Source: Kingdonia uniflora
Taxonomy: Eukaryota > Streptophyta > Magnoliopsida > Ranunculales > Circaeasteraceae
Assembly: GCA_014058105.1 (NCBI GenBank)
Contig: JACGCM010002784.1
Span: 3,410,001 to 3,474,000, forward strand
Length of the DNA stretch: 64,000 bases
Direction of reading: 5' to 3'
Part shown: positions 34,851 through 45,395 of the stretch, piece after piece
How positions within the stretch are numbered: the first letter of the stretch is position 1
How the letters are laid out: each line of letters starts with the position of its first letter
Made by a program: the position numbers and the translations under genes
The notes under the pieces: model-generated
What the model saw: the letters and a program-made list of their open reading frames with translations, nothing else
Told to the model about the DNA's origin: nothing
The model's database searches: none

Positions 34851-35427
34851 TGCAGGAACTTATCCCTCAACCTCACTCATAATCAAGCTCATGAAGTTTG
34901 ATTTACCTCCATCTCAGGCTCACGCAATTTTGGCACTTAACATTCCAGCCAAACATTCCAACCAGCCCCACGAACAACTCAAGAATGTGGGTCAAGCTAA
35001 ACCCAGAAAATGTTATTCAGTCAAAGACACCTATCTCCCATGAACTCGTCAGTTATCCAGTTTAACAACATTAACTACATTACTCAAAAGACGTGCTCCA
35101 GCACGACAAAGAGTTGTGGGAAAAGCGTATATAAAGAAAAAGCTCCAGATGAAACAAGACCGGAAAATTACTCAAACTTCTTATTTACGAAATCAAATTC
35201 ATTTCTATATTCTAAAGATCACTTCTAATAAAGATATCCACTCAAAGAAATAATGAGACATTTACAAAAATCTTTCATACGAGGTCATAGTTTTTTACCT
35301 ATTCAAAGGTTTTTCACGCTAAAAATACTTGTTTCAGTTTCTTGCTTTATATTAACGTATTGTTGCAGGATCATTGATGTGATAGCTAATTCCTAATCGT
35401 ATCGAGCTACGGAATTTGTCCATTACA
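34851..35427 (+). repeat. 3' LTR of Tat-1 (577 bp)
   Basis: It starts TGCAGGAACTTATCCCTC and ends GTCCATTACA. It has TATATAAAG at 35128-35136. Divergence from the 5' LTR is about one base in ten near the start. Confidence 0.92.
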
Positions 35428-35432
35428 ATATC
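35428..35432. repeat. Target-site duplication of Tat-1 (right copy, ATATC)
   Basis: Identical to 12325-12329. Confidence 0.9.
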
Positions 35433-35769
35433 AAATAAGGTACTTAACCTAATTACGGCTTGCATGAATTAGCAATGGTCCATAATGTTTTGTCATTGTC
35501 ACTGTATTTATGAATCTACTTGTAATTATCAGGCAACAGAATATCCTCTAAAGAAAGGTGTAAAGAAAAGTACACAACATAAAATATATATGAATACACC
35601 GCTTTAGAGTACATAGGATGATCATATAGACTTAGATATTGATACGAGTACTAATAAACCAAATAGCTTACAAGAAGGAAGCGAGCCAAAAAATGACAAC
35701 AACAATATTGACAATGACGAACCAATTGGAGATTCAAGTAGTGATGCAGAAGTAAATACTGAAGAATAA
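35433..35769 (+). pseudogene. RPA1-like gene, 3' part, separated from its 5' part by Tat-1
   Basis: The exon broken at 12329 continues AAATAAG to a donor at 35439|GTACTT. After an intron (acceptor TTATCAG) the last exon runs 35533-35769: ATEYPLKKGVKKSTQHK, then an acidic Asn/Asp/Ser-rich tail (EGSEPKNDNNNIDNDEP) and TAA at 35767. Two in-frame TAG codons lie in it. The acidic tail follows the zinc-ribbon OB fold in many plant RPA1-like proteins. Confidence 0.72.
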
Positions 35770-37099
35770 TTGTCTCAAAGTCTTTTCTTATTACCAATTT
35801 TAAACTACCTCTTTATATTTGCCAACTATTCAATTTTTAGTTCATACATTGTTTTGAAGTCTTACCATAATAATGTTTTACCTATCATTTTTTTAAAATA
35901 AAAAACTATTCTTATATTAATTACAAATATGTTCAATAAAAACCGTTTGCAATGTTTGTTACATGGGTTATTCTTCAATTGCAACTATTACATTAAACAC
36001 CACTACTCATAACTTAGTCCTTAGTAGCTATCTATTAGTCTTATGAACGATACCCTCACCTCATCTCAACTGCAATGCTAAAAGTCCTTGTATGCCTGGT
36101 CAGCACACGGGTTCAGTATATCATATGCTAATGTAAGATTTATGTATGGTATTATCTTTTTATCCTGAGGGGTGGTTCATTCCATGAGGAACGAAACACA
36201 AGTTTATAAATATGTTCTAATTTTGTTCTGAAATATGAATAGTATCTGGAGTTGTTACTTTAGTTACCTATTTTCCATTTCATTCTTTCTGTTTGGTTCA
36301 TAATTAATCTGCTATTACTTTAATATTTACCACCATAAATGTGACTAGTTCAACTATATAATCACACAAACTCATATATTATTTTAATAACTTTCTTTCA
36401 AATCAGTCCCTCTAAGGTGATGACCTTGTTAATTATATATCTACAGTCGGACCTCTCAACAATAGAGTAAATTCTTAGCAAAATGTAATAAATTTAGATT
36501 ACATCATTGCGGATACAGATTCACAATACGAGTTTGTCTTCCTTATGAATTAGTTTAAAATGTATTATCTAAACAATAACAAAGAGATAAAATTCTATAA
36601 AAGGAACTTAGATCGCTGTATATCAATAGGAGAGTGTTACATGTCAATGAGAGAGCTGGACAAAATAAAATTAACCCATCCATTTAAAATTATCCAATGG
36701 ATAAATTTTCTTATCATACTCAAGTGGCATCAAATTGCAACTCCCCTAACGTACAACTAATGTATAGAGAACAACACCACCACCAACAACAACAACTCCT
36801 ACAACTCCAGCTGTAACAGGAAATCCAACTACTATAGCTTGAGACTATTCTCTGAAATTGAACAGTGTAGTTATCAAATGCAAATGAACAACTATAACAC
36901 CAACACTTAATTTACCTTATCCGCTCTCTACCATAATGTGATGCACTAATATTATTTGGTAGAGCATTATGAATTCTACATAAGAATATGCTACCTCCTT
37001 TAAACATTGTTGTTTAACCAAAATTACTAGGCACAACATATAGTGGTAGCCTCCATGACTAGACTCTTGTAAACAACGCGCTTTAAAGAACATTTTTAA
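35770..37099. other. 3' flank of the RPA1-like gene, no gene recognised
   Basis: About 1.3 kb of AT-rich DNA. A 66-codon frame at 36560-36760 is Lys/Asn/Ile-rich and lacks recognisable motifs. No helicase or Rep motif of a Helitron was found here. Confidence 0.55.
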
Positions 37100-37131
37100 G
37101 GCACGCGCAATAGCAGGTGCCCGATTGTTAG
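37100..37131 (+). mobile_element. Helitron-like 3' terminus (weak)
   Basis: A hairpin GGCAC...GTGCC (37100-37104 with 37117-37121) is followed 10 bases later by TTAG and then T. Plant Helitrons end in a short hairpin about 10 bases before CTRR, usually CTAG, and insert before T; here the first base would be T instead of C. It lies downstream of, and on the same strand as, the RPA1-like gene, a gene type carried by some Helitrons. Confidence 0.3.
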
Positions 37132-37142
37132 TATAATAATAA

Positions 37143-37522
37143 GGGAGTTATAGCACCTACAACAACTAGGTAAATTCTGATGTGGCACGGTGGATTGAGA
37201 AATCTACCCTCTAAATCCTAAATCCACCCTATAGCAGCTACGTCGTTTTGCCTACGTGGCTTGAGCAAATCCACCTTAAGGGTGGTCTCTAAACCCTCTG
37301 GGTGAATTTTTGGTTGATCAATCCCACGCAGTTCAGAACTACGTATAGGATTTGGATGTTCCAGATGGAGATAGGTGGCAAGATCTTAGGTTTTTGATTG
37401 TCCCGCACAGTTCAGAACTGCGTTGGGTAAAATCTACCTTGATTTTGGGCTGAACTGCTGTGGGTGGATTTGTTTTTGGGGTGGATTGGTAAAAATCTAC
37501 CCTCCAACTGCTGCATATGCTC
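37143..37522. mobile_element. PIF/Harbinger-related MITE-like element
   Basis: The right end, read inward, is GAGCATATGCAGCAGTTGG, the form common at Tourist/Harbinger ends. The left end GGGAGTTATAGCACC is a poorer match. T-A-rich trinucleotides (TAA, TTA) flank it. Its interior shares the palindrome CGCAGTTCAGAACTGCG-type motifs and GGAGGGTAGATTTT with the Harbinger element that starts at 37534, so it is probably a deleted relative sitting beside it. Confidence 0.5.
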
Positions 37523-37985
37523 TTACTCTATAAGAGTACCCACAAAAGAAATGTAAAGGTTGATGTGGAGGGTAGATTTTCATCCTCCACCCTCTTGAGC
37601 ACCAGTCTACTTCTCAGTTGCTAGGTATATTTGCCATGTGTCCACGTAATATCCACCTTGAGGGAGGATTCCTCACCCTCTAGGTAGATTTTTTGTGGAT
37701 TGATGCCGCGCAGTTTAGAGCTACGCATAGGTAGTAATCCAATGAGATGATGACACTTGTCAAGCTTTAATAGGTCCTTTTTCCGCACAGTTTTGAACTG
37801 CGTGTATATGCAACCTTTGAGATGGAAACACGTGGATGGCTTAGATTTAAATTATTGCAAATGGCTTGTTCTTGTCGCACAGTTCAGAACTGAGCGACAA
37901 GAGCCTGTAAGTCTAAAGGCATAAAATAGATTTAAATTATTGCAAATGGCTAGTTCCTGTCGCGTAGTTCAGAACTGAGCGACAA
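37330..37985. repeat. Dispersed palindromic motif array near the Harbinger left end
   Basis: Seven copies of a dyad centred on CAGTTCAGAACTG lie near 37332, 37406, 37452, 37712, 37787, 37878 and 37964, many extended to CGCACAGTTCAGAACTGCG. Short subterminal repeats of this kind serve as transposase binding sites in other PIF/Harbinger elements; binding here is inferred. Confidence 0.65.
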
Positions 37986-38011
37986 GAGCCTGCAGGTCTA
38001 AAGGCATAAAA
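37842..38011. repeat. Two-copy tandem repeat, period 85 bp, in Harbinger
   Basis: TAGATTTAAATTATTGCAAA at 37842 recurs at 37927, each unit carrying one copy of the palindrome and ending GTCTAAAGGCATAAAATA. The units are nearly identical (about six differences). Confidence 0.88.
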
Positions 38012-38208
38012 TATATGTTGGTTCCCCTCCATACTTGGTTTTTCCCTGATCAAACTTCTTGAACAAGATGCTCAACGGTTATAAACGGCTAGATTTTTTC
38101 ATCAATAAAACCCAATCATCTTTTACTCTCTTACTCATCTACAATCAACTCATTCCTCTTAAATCTCAAAACTCAGCTTTATTCTGTTGTAATCAATTTT
38201 GACAAATC

Positions 38209-39488
38209 ATGTATGACGAAATCCTGGTTGACCTAATCATGTCAGACCCATCACTATCATCTTTGGAGTCATCGTCTTCATCATCGTCCAGAAGCGAAGA
38301 GGTCTTCCAACGTCAAATTGAGAGTATGTACGAGTATAGCAGGATTATGATTGGGATGGGAGATACAAAATAAAAAAAGCAAGAGGCAACATCTTCACGG
38401 AGGCGGGGTGGAAGTAAAATGGGAAGGATTGACAAGCGGAAAGGCCGTGATCATAAATTGAGGGAGTTTAGCCTTAATCGAGATTACTTCACGGATAACC
38501 CAAGATTCAAAGGTATCCCATTTTATCGTCGATTCCGTATGAGCGAAGGTGTGTATCAACGTATTTATGATTAAATACTTTCTTTGAACCCCTATTTTAT
38601 TAAAAGTGGAAATACCGCTAAGACAATGACCTTATCCTCATACCAAAAGATAACGTGCATACTTCGCATGTTATATTACTGTACGAGCGCAGACGCCCAA
38701 GAGGAATAACTTCCGATTGGGGAGCCTACGGGTATTTTGTTCTTAAAAGAATTTTGTAAGAAATTTATAGCACAATTCAAAGCTCAATACCTTAGATCTC
38801 CTAATGAAAATGATACATAACACTTATTAGAAGTTAATGGATCGCGAGGCTTCCTGGGGATGTTAGGTAGTTTAGATTGTATGTATTAGAAATAGAAGAA
38901 TTGTTCTACTGGGTGAGCAGGACAATATACTGGGTATAAGAAAATCCCGACGGTGATTTTAGAAGCGGTTTCATCGCAAGATCCTTGGATATGGCACGCA
39001 TTCTTTGGGTTGTCCAGTTCTAACGACGTGAATGTTGTGCATCAAGGGTAGTTTTTCAATAACTTGTCTAATGGAGTTGTGCCGCAGTGCAATTATAATA
39101 TAGGCACGGTACCGCACACTATGGGGTATTACTTAGTGGATGGAGTCTATTAGAAATGGAAAACACTTCTTCAAATAATAAGAAATCTATCCAACAATGC
39201 TGAAAGACATTTTTCAAAGATGCAAAAGTATGCTAGAAAGACGTAGAGTATGCTTTTGTGGTATTACAAGCTAGGTTTTAAATATTGGGATACGGTACAC
39301 AATTTCTGAAACCTAGTGATCTAGAAAAAGTTATGTACGCATGTATAATCCTGCACAATATGATCGTCAAAGATGAACGTCATACTTACATCCGACAAAT
39401 GGACATTGAACCTGAGTTTAAATCATCCGTGAAGAATTTGAAGGACGACATAAATCTAAGACATGCGATCAATACTATGGTAGAGTAG
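38209..39488 (+). pseudogene. PIF/Harbinger transposase (HARBI1-like DDE nuclease), decayed
   Basis: The start ATG at 38209 opens a serine-rich N-terminus. Then FKGIPFYRRFRMSEGVYQRIY, TSADAQEE and the Plant_tran domain follow: FLGMLGSLDCMY (first Asp), AGQYTGYKKIPTVILEAV, WIWHAFFGLSSSNDVNV (second Asp), MGYYLVDGVY, and after a frameshift KDVEYAFVVLQARF (Glu) and ACIILHNMIVKDER. The three acidic catalytic residues are kept. Stops occur where family members have Trp (CMY*K*KNC, TG*AGQ), all TAG or TGA, suggesting TGG codons lost to cytosine deamination on the opposite strand. The enzyme would cut the transposon at its ends with the help of ORF1. Confidence 0.85.
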
Positions 39489-39823
39489 ATCCAGAAGGTT
39501 CATGAAATTAGATATGAAGGTACTCATTTCTAATTACGGGATGAACTTCTTGCCCATTTGTGGAATCAAAAAGGGGCGGAGTATTGTAGTCTTCATCATT
39601 GTTTTTTTATTTTCTAAAGTAATGTATTTTGTTTCCAAGTTTTATGTTAAAGTTGAAATGTATTTTCTCTACTTGATTAAAGTATATTTTAAGGATTACG
39701 TACAATTAATAACAATTTTATTAAAATAAGGAAGTTACATAGAACTTAAAAACTACTATTAAAGTTAAGGATTTTATCGATCTTTATCAACAGAAACGTC
39801 GTCATCACTTGGACACTACACCT

Positions 39824-40424
39824 TCAACTCTTCAAATATTCTTTAATTTTCTTCTTCATACAATGCCTCTGTGTTGGTAGTAAGTTACTTGGATTCGTTG
39901 TCATCACCTTAACCATATGCATATCTTCGATGGCTTTTTTTTAGTTAGCTCCGTTTCACACCGCATTTGAATCTCAGCCTCTCTAGACAACATTTGTTCC
40001 TCTTGTGCTCTTGCTCTAACTTCCTTTTACTCTTTCTTCTGCTCGTCGTTCTCATTCCATGTCTTCATCATGTTGGTCATTGTCTCAAACATCTTCTTCC
40101 CCCAAATAATTTATACTTGGCTTTGCCGCTTCTTTTACCTTGTATTTTTTTTAGCCATCCGGTCGTACATCACTACAAGGATATAGTGGTGCATCCACGT
40201 CGATAGAATCATCCGAATTTACAATATTTGGAGTACCAGATGTAGGTGTCTCAGGATCTGTATTGGTGAAGTTGCCTAGGCTATCGTTAAAATTTGACTT
40301 CCTTGCGACGCTGGGGCCAGGTTGCCCGATATGATGAATTTGTGACCATTTTGGAAAAGTATCAAAAACTTTGTACGCTTCCCTAAGTATAAATGGTTTG
40401 TGTTGCAGTTGTGCAAATATATCG
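39824..40424 (-). pseudogene. PIF/Harbinger ORF1 (SANT/NAM-associated type), 3' part
   Basis: On the minus strand: FAQLQHKPFILREAYKVFDTFPKWSQ, then DPETPTSGTPNIVNSDDSIDVD and VRPDG, followed by a charged stretch and KKKIKEYLKS with the stop at 39824. This order is that of ORF1 proteins of plant PIF elements, which bind DNA and help the transposase enter the nucleus. The 5' part is absent because the Tat-2 LTR begins at 40425. Stops after 40151 show decay. Confidence 0.72.
40420..40424. repeat. Presumed left target-site copy of Tat-2 (TATCG)
   Basis: The five bases before the LTR start TGCAGGGACC. The partner copy would lie beyond the right end of the window, so the duplication cannot be confirmed. 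Confidence 0.5.
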
Positions 40425-41035
40425 TGCAGGGACCTATCCCTCGATCTCACCTAAAATTGAGTTGTTGTCAGTTTGAATTACCTCTATCTCATATCCACGG
40501 ATTTTCAATGACTTCTCTAGTCAACATTTCAAACTGCTCCATGAACTGGTGAAGAACGTATGCCGAACATCAAGCCAAAATACCTAAACCATTCAAAGAC
40601 ACTTGTTTCTCATGACCTCATCAGTTACTCAGCCAACCGCCACTAGCCACATTGTTCAGAGAACATGCTCTAGTATGATGAAGAACTACAGAAAAGGCCT
40701 CTATAAGGAAGAAGTTTCAGAAGAGACAAGGACCAGAAAAATTACATAAGAGATCACCAAGATACTACTTGTCTAGATTTTCAGAAACATTCAAACTTCT
40801 TAGCTACAAGGTTTAAGCTATTCTATATCTAGAGATCACTTGTAATAAGATATCCACCTCAAGCAATAAAGATACTCTTACAAAAATTCTCCACTCGAGG
40901 TCGTGATATTTTTACCTATTCAGAGGTTTTCCATACTAAAATCACCTGTGTCATTTTTAGCATTCCATTAGAATTTTATCGCAGGTTCATTGGTGTGAGA
41001 GCGAATTCTAAGCAATTTTGAGCTTACGGAATTTG
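40425..41035 (+). repeat. 5' LTR of Tat-2
   Basis: It begins TGCAGGGACCTATCCCTC and aligns with the Tat-1 LTRs. The last bases (CCATTACA in Tat-1) are eroded, so the end is placed just before the primer site. A CTATAAGG box near 40701 is the likely promoter. Confidence 0.85.
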
Positions 41036-41056
41036 ATTTGGCATCATCTGTAGGAA
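41036..41056 (+). promoter_or_regulatory. Primer binding site of Tat-2, degenerate
   Basis: TTTGGCATCATCTGTAGGAAA stands where Tat-1 has TTTGGCGCTGTCTGTGGGAA. The CGC to CAT and G to A changes would weaken tRNA pairing. Confidence 0.65.
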
Positions 41057-41108
41057 AGATTCCATTTCCACTATATCCTAAGGCCTTTTTTCACTAAAAT
41101 TTTTAATC

Positions 41109-42870
41109 ATGGTTACTTCTAGACGACCGGCTACAGGCATCCAGCTTGATATTTCAATGGAGCTGGGGCAACTTACAGAGCATCGGGCGAGTCTCTACGC
41201 CAAAATAGAGTAACGCGTCGAGCTTGAACTTCAGTTAACTAAGGATCGAGAGCTCCGTGAGAAAAAGCTCAACACAGAATGACAAGCTCGTTTGATAGTA
41301 CTCAAACAACATGAAGACCAGATAACAATAATGCAGACTGCCCTAGAGGCTCTGCAAAATACTCAGTAGGCTCCTTCAACAAGAGGTCAGGATCAGCTGC
41401 CTGAGACCTCCCGTATTTCTGCAAGGGAAAGATTGGGGCCTCGAGGAGTTGCCAGTTAAGCTATTTCCATAAATCTTCAACACGAACCACAACCCTCCAT
41501 ACATTTGTGGGGTGAAGTTCAGTCTAAAGCCAGTCGGGGCCACCGAATTTCCATCTGTCAGTAGGAAGAACAGCGACCTCAACATCAAGTTCTAGTACGG
41601 GATTTTTAGAGTGAAGGTACTAGTAGTCATCATCCACAACCTGCTCGTCCAGCTATTCAACCAACACATTAATACGTCACAGAAGGGCATATAGACCAAC
41701 AAATTAAGGAGTTGATAGAAGCACAACTTCTGGGTACTGCTGGCGACATCACAAAATTACAAGGAAGTCCGATTACCAATGAACTATTCGATATGGAGAT
41801 ACCAAAAGGTTTCCATATTCTAAAAATTTGTAAATACAAAGGTACCAACCTGAAAGAGCACATTCTACAGTACCGTGATTCATTGGGGCTGTACTCCAAT
41901 ATTAACCACATCCTTTGCCGTTTGTTTTCCACAAGTCTGTAAGAGGAACCACTCTGATGGTTCCACTCTCTCCCTAAGGACTCCATATATACATTCAACC
42001 AGGTGCAGAAACAGTTCATCAAGACATATGCTCACAACATGGATAAAGAGGAGAATTTATATTCTTTTATCAGTCTCAAACGGTCACACGGATAGAAGCT
42101 CAAGGCTTTTGTAAAGAAATTTTTAGAGCTTGTGCGTAAAGTGGATAACCTTGATCAGAAAATAGGTGTTACTACTTTCACTAACGCGCTCCCGCTAGAC
42201 TGCAAGGCCAAAGAGCACCTCTTCCTCAACAAACCTGCAACCTTTGAGGATATGATCGCCAAGGTCAATAGTTACGTTAACATGGAGAAGATGATGTCTA
42301 AGCGGCAAAAATAAACTAAATCTATCCTCTCTACCAAAGGTCCATCTACAGATCAAAATTCAGAACCAATGGAGGAACAGGGATATCAGAAGCGCACCAA
42401 GGGCAACACTGGACACCTTCGAATAGGCTGTCCGCCAAACAAACCCATCCTCCAAAAGATGAACGTCCGAATCTCCATAATTTTTCTACAACTTTTGAAG
42501 GATAAGCTTTACCGCGTCTCTTAACCACTAGAACCAATCGATAATAGACCATATTGCCTGCATCATATGGTAAACCATCATTCCACTGACAATTGCTATA
42601 CTTTAGAGAAGTTGCTCCTGTACATTTTTAAAGAGGGATGGGTGTTCGAATTTATTGTTGACCTGGAATCATACAAAAATGGCAGCTATTAGAAGCAGCT
42701 TGAAGTTATTCAGGTCAATGATCAAGCTAAGGAGTAGCATATTTACCATATACACCACAGCAACATGATTGAAATCAATCAGATCACCAATTCTAACAGA
42801 TCCAAGCATAGGAGACTATCAGAATGCTGCGATCTCATACCTCAAGATAAAGAAGCCAAGCTTCTTCCTG
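41109..42870 (+). pseudogene. gag of Tat-2
   Basis: The start ATG at 41109 (MVTSRRPATG) matches Tat-1. The capsid-like region is at 41712-42310 (GFHILKICKYKGTNLKEHI, LGLYSNINHILCRLFSTSL, NALPLDCKAKEHLFLNKPATFEDMIAKV). The nucleocapsid-like part near 42540-42660 keeps only remnants of Cys/His spacing. Stops near 41211, 41281, 41941, 41957 and 42312 break it. Confidence 0.8.
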
Positions 42871-42879
42871 AGTCGAGCA

Positions 42880-45395
42880 ATCGCCGGCTTGGGATTTCCT
42901 TCGAAGATTGCGATACTAGCCATGTCAAATTTCTACATCATGATGTGTTAGTAATAATGCTCAAAATGAAGAAGTTTGTCATGCACACGATGATGATCGA
43001 TACTAGAAGCGGTATTGAGATTTTATTTCAGAGTACTATCGACCAAATGGGTTTGGCCGACCAAGTTATTTAGAGCGACACCGATATTAGTGGGTTCAAT
43101 GGTTCTAGAGAAGAATGAGTAGGCAAGATCATCTTACCTATCACCGCAGGACCAACCACCATCAATATCATCTTTTATATCATCAATGTAAAATCTCGTT
43201 ATCTCAGGATTATGGGCCGCCGCTGGATTCACAGCATGGAAGCCATCGCTTCCACCTATAATCAGGCACTCCAATTCTAACATTAGAATGGTATTTATAA
43301 AATCAGGGGTATTCAGAAGCTTTCTCAAGCTTGTGAAAATACCATCTCTACTATCCTAGATACTTCTGACAGATTTGCTGCATAATAATTATAGGAATCT
43401 AATCACCTCAGCGATCAGCCATCCATGGAGGAGCCCACAGAATATATCAGCATTGATGGACCTAACAGAGGTTCTTTTATTGGTACTAAGCTAGTTCAGC
43501 ATGAAAAAGATGCTCTCATTTAGTTCTTGTAACTAAATCAAGATGTTTTTGTATGGTATTTCGAAGAAATGTCTGGGGTCGATACGGCAAAGGCATGTCA
43601 CAAAATGGCTATCATCATCAATGCCACGATGGTCAAACAGAAACAACGACGACTATTACCTCATCTTCGAGATGATGTAAACACTGAGATTGAGAAATTG
43701 ATCATAGTGGGATTCATTCGAGAAGCAAAATATCCAGAATGGATATCCAATATTGTCGTTGTCCTAAAGAAGAACGAAAAAGTTTAAGTTTGCTTAAATT
43801 TTATCGATCTGAACAAAGATACTCCAAAGAACACTGTCCCTCTTCCCAACATTCATCAGATCCTTTATTCTACAGTAGGTTATGACCTCTTATCTATGAT
43901 AGATGCTGCTTCAGGATACAATAGGATTCTACTTTTGGAGGAAGATCATGGAAAGACAATTTTCATCACTGAAAGAGGTCTTAATTATTACAAAGTCATG
44001 CCCTTCGAACTCAAAAATGCAGGTGCCACATATCTACAGTTGATGACTACTATGTCCAAAGCATATCCAGAAAGTTGTTGAAGTCAATATCGACGATCTC
44101 TTGTGCAAGAGCAAAAAGTTAGCTAATCACATCACAGATCTCAATACTATATTCAACATTCTACGATCTTACTGGATACGTCTCAACCCTGATAGGTGTC
44201 AATTCGGGGTACATTCTGACCGATTTCTAGGCCACCTCATCAACAAGAAGGGGATTGAGGCTAATCCAGATCAGATTCTGGTTCTCCTCAACATGCCTTC
44301 TCCAAAAACATTGAAAGACGTTCAGAAACTTACCGGTAAGATTGCCGCTATCAACCATTCTGTTTCAAAATCTACAGACCGCTGTCGTTGGCTATTCCTA
44401 TTACTATACGGTTATACCAAATGAGGAAAAGTTCAGCCAAATACAGAGGCTACATGGACACCAGAATGTGAAACACCTTTTCAGAGTCTCAAAACCTATT
44501 TGGAGGGGCCTCCCATAATGAGCACCCCAATAGATAATGAGGAACTGATTATCAACCAGGCAGTCACAAATACTTTACTCAGCTCAGTTCTTATTTGCCT
44601 TGAAGGAAAAATTGAAAAACCAGTCTACTTCATTAGCAAAACCCTGACTCCTGCAAAAATGATGTACTCTAAAATTAAGAAACTTCTTCTTTCTCTTATT
44701 TATACTTTACAAAAACTCAAGTACTACTTCCATGCTCATTCAATCAAAGTCATGACGAACTACCCACTTCGGGAAGTTCTATCCAAGAAAAAAAATAAGG
44801 AGAGTACCAGTTTGGGAGAACATGATATAAAGTTTGAACAACGTCATTCCAAGAAGGGTCAGGCCGTTGCTGATTTTTTCGCAAATTTTCCAGTGGAAGA
44901 TCCCGAGAGGGAGGAGCATAACCCTGACCTTACATAAGAAACTTCCAAAGATCCACCCCCCAAACAATTTGATGAATAAGCTAAATGGATTACAACAAAA
45001 GGGTAGAGACTTCTCACGGATGGATCAGTAGGACCCGCAGGGTCAGGAATCGGAATCGTACCGATTACCTCTTCCAATGACAAAATTAGGAAATCAATCT
45101 GTTTGGATTTTGAGGCCTCAAATAATGTCACCAAATACGAAGCTCTCATTCATGGACTCGACCTCGCTCTTGGGCACGATGTCTCCGAACTCTCAGTCTA
45201 CACAGATTTACTATTTATCAACCACCATTACTCTGAGTAATATAAGAGGAATGGAATGATGATCGAATACACAGCCTTCATTGCAAATAGGATAAGCAAG
45301 TTTGCAAAAGAAACTCTCGATTATCTTCCTCGAGGTGAAAACAAATATGCCGATTCCATGGCATATCTAGCCATGGTCCTAGGTACAGAAGCTTG
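42880..45395 (+). pseudogene. pol of Tat-2: protease, RT, RNase H, second RNase H
   Basis: Protease: MMIDTRSGIEILF near 43000, with the catalytic DTG changed to DTR. RT 43590-44420: GFIREAKYPEWISNIVV, IDAASGYNRILLLEED, YYKVMPFELKNAGATY, and the catalytic IDD at 44089-44097 intact. RNase H 44500-44830: YFISKTLTPAKMMYSKIKKLL. Second RNase H 45010-45240: LTDGSVGPAGSGIGIV, then NNVTKYEAL, where the acidic residue Glu (AEYEAL in Tat-1) is Lys. Many stops. Confidence 0.82.

Larger units (their letters stand above)
12330..35427 (+). mobile_element. Tat-1: complete but decayed Tat-lineage Ty3/gypsy retrotransposon, with an Athila element nested in it
   Basis: Two LTRs in the same orientation, a primer binding site after the first, a polypurine tract before the second and a perfect 5-bp target duplication define the element. 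Its own length is about 13 kb once the nested Athila (24517-34571) is removed. Order: LTR, gag, PR-RT-RH-second RH-INT, tandem repeats, accessory gene on the opposite strand, PPT, LTR. The second RNase H after the normal one marks the Tat lineage. I counted about 20 differences in the first 205 aligned LTR bases, mostly transitions, so the insertion is old. It sits in the RPA1-like gene. Confidence 0.92.
37534..40424 (+). mobile_element. PIF/Harbinger DNA transposon, left part, cut by Tat-2
   Basis: It begins GAGTACCCACAAAAG after a TAA trinucleotide and contains the two genes expected of an autonomous PIF/Harbinger element: a plus-strand DDE transposase (38209-39488) and a minus-strand Myb/SANT-type ORF1 (39824-40424), convergent. 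The right terminal repeat is not in the window because Tat-2 inserted into ORF1 at 40425. Confidence 0.75.

Noticed and set aside
39502..39729. 75-codon frame after the Harbinger transposase
   Set aside because: Low-complexity hydrophobic sequence in the AT-rich gap between two convergent genes; no homology recognised.
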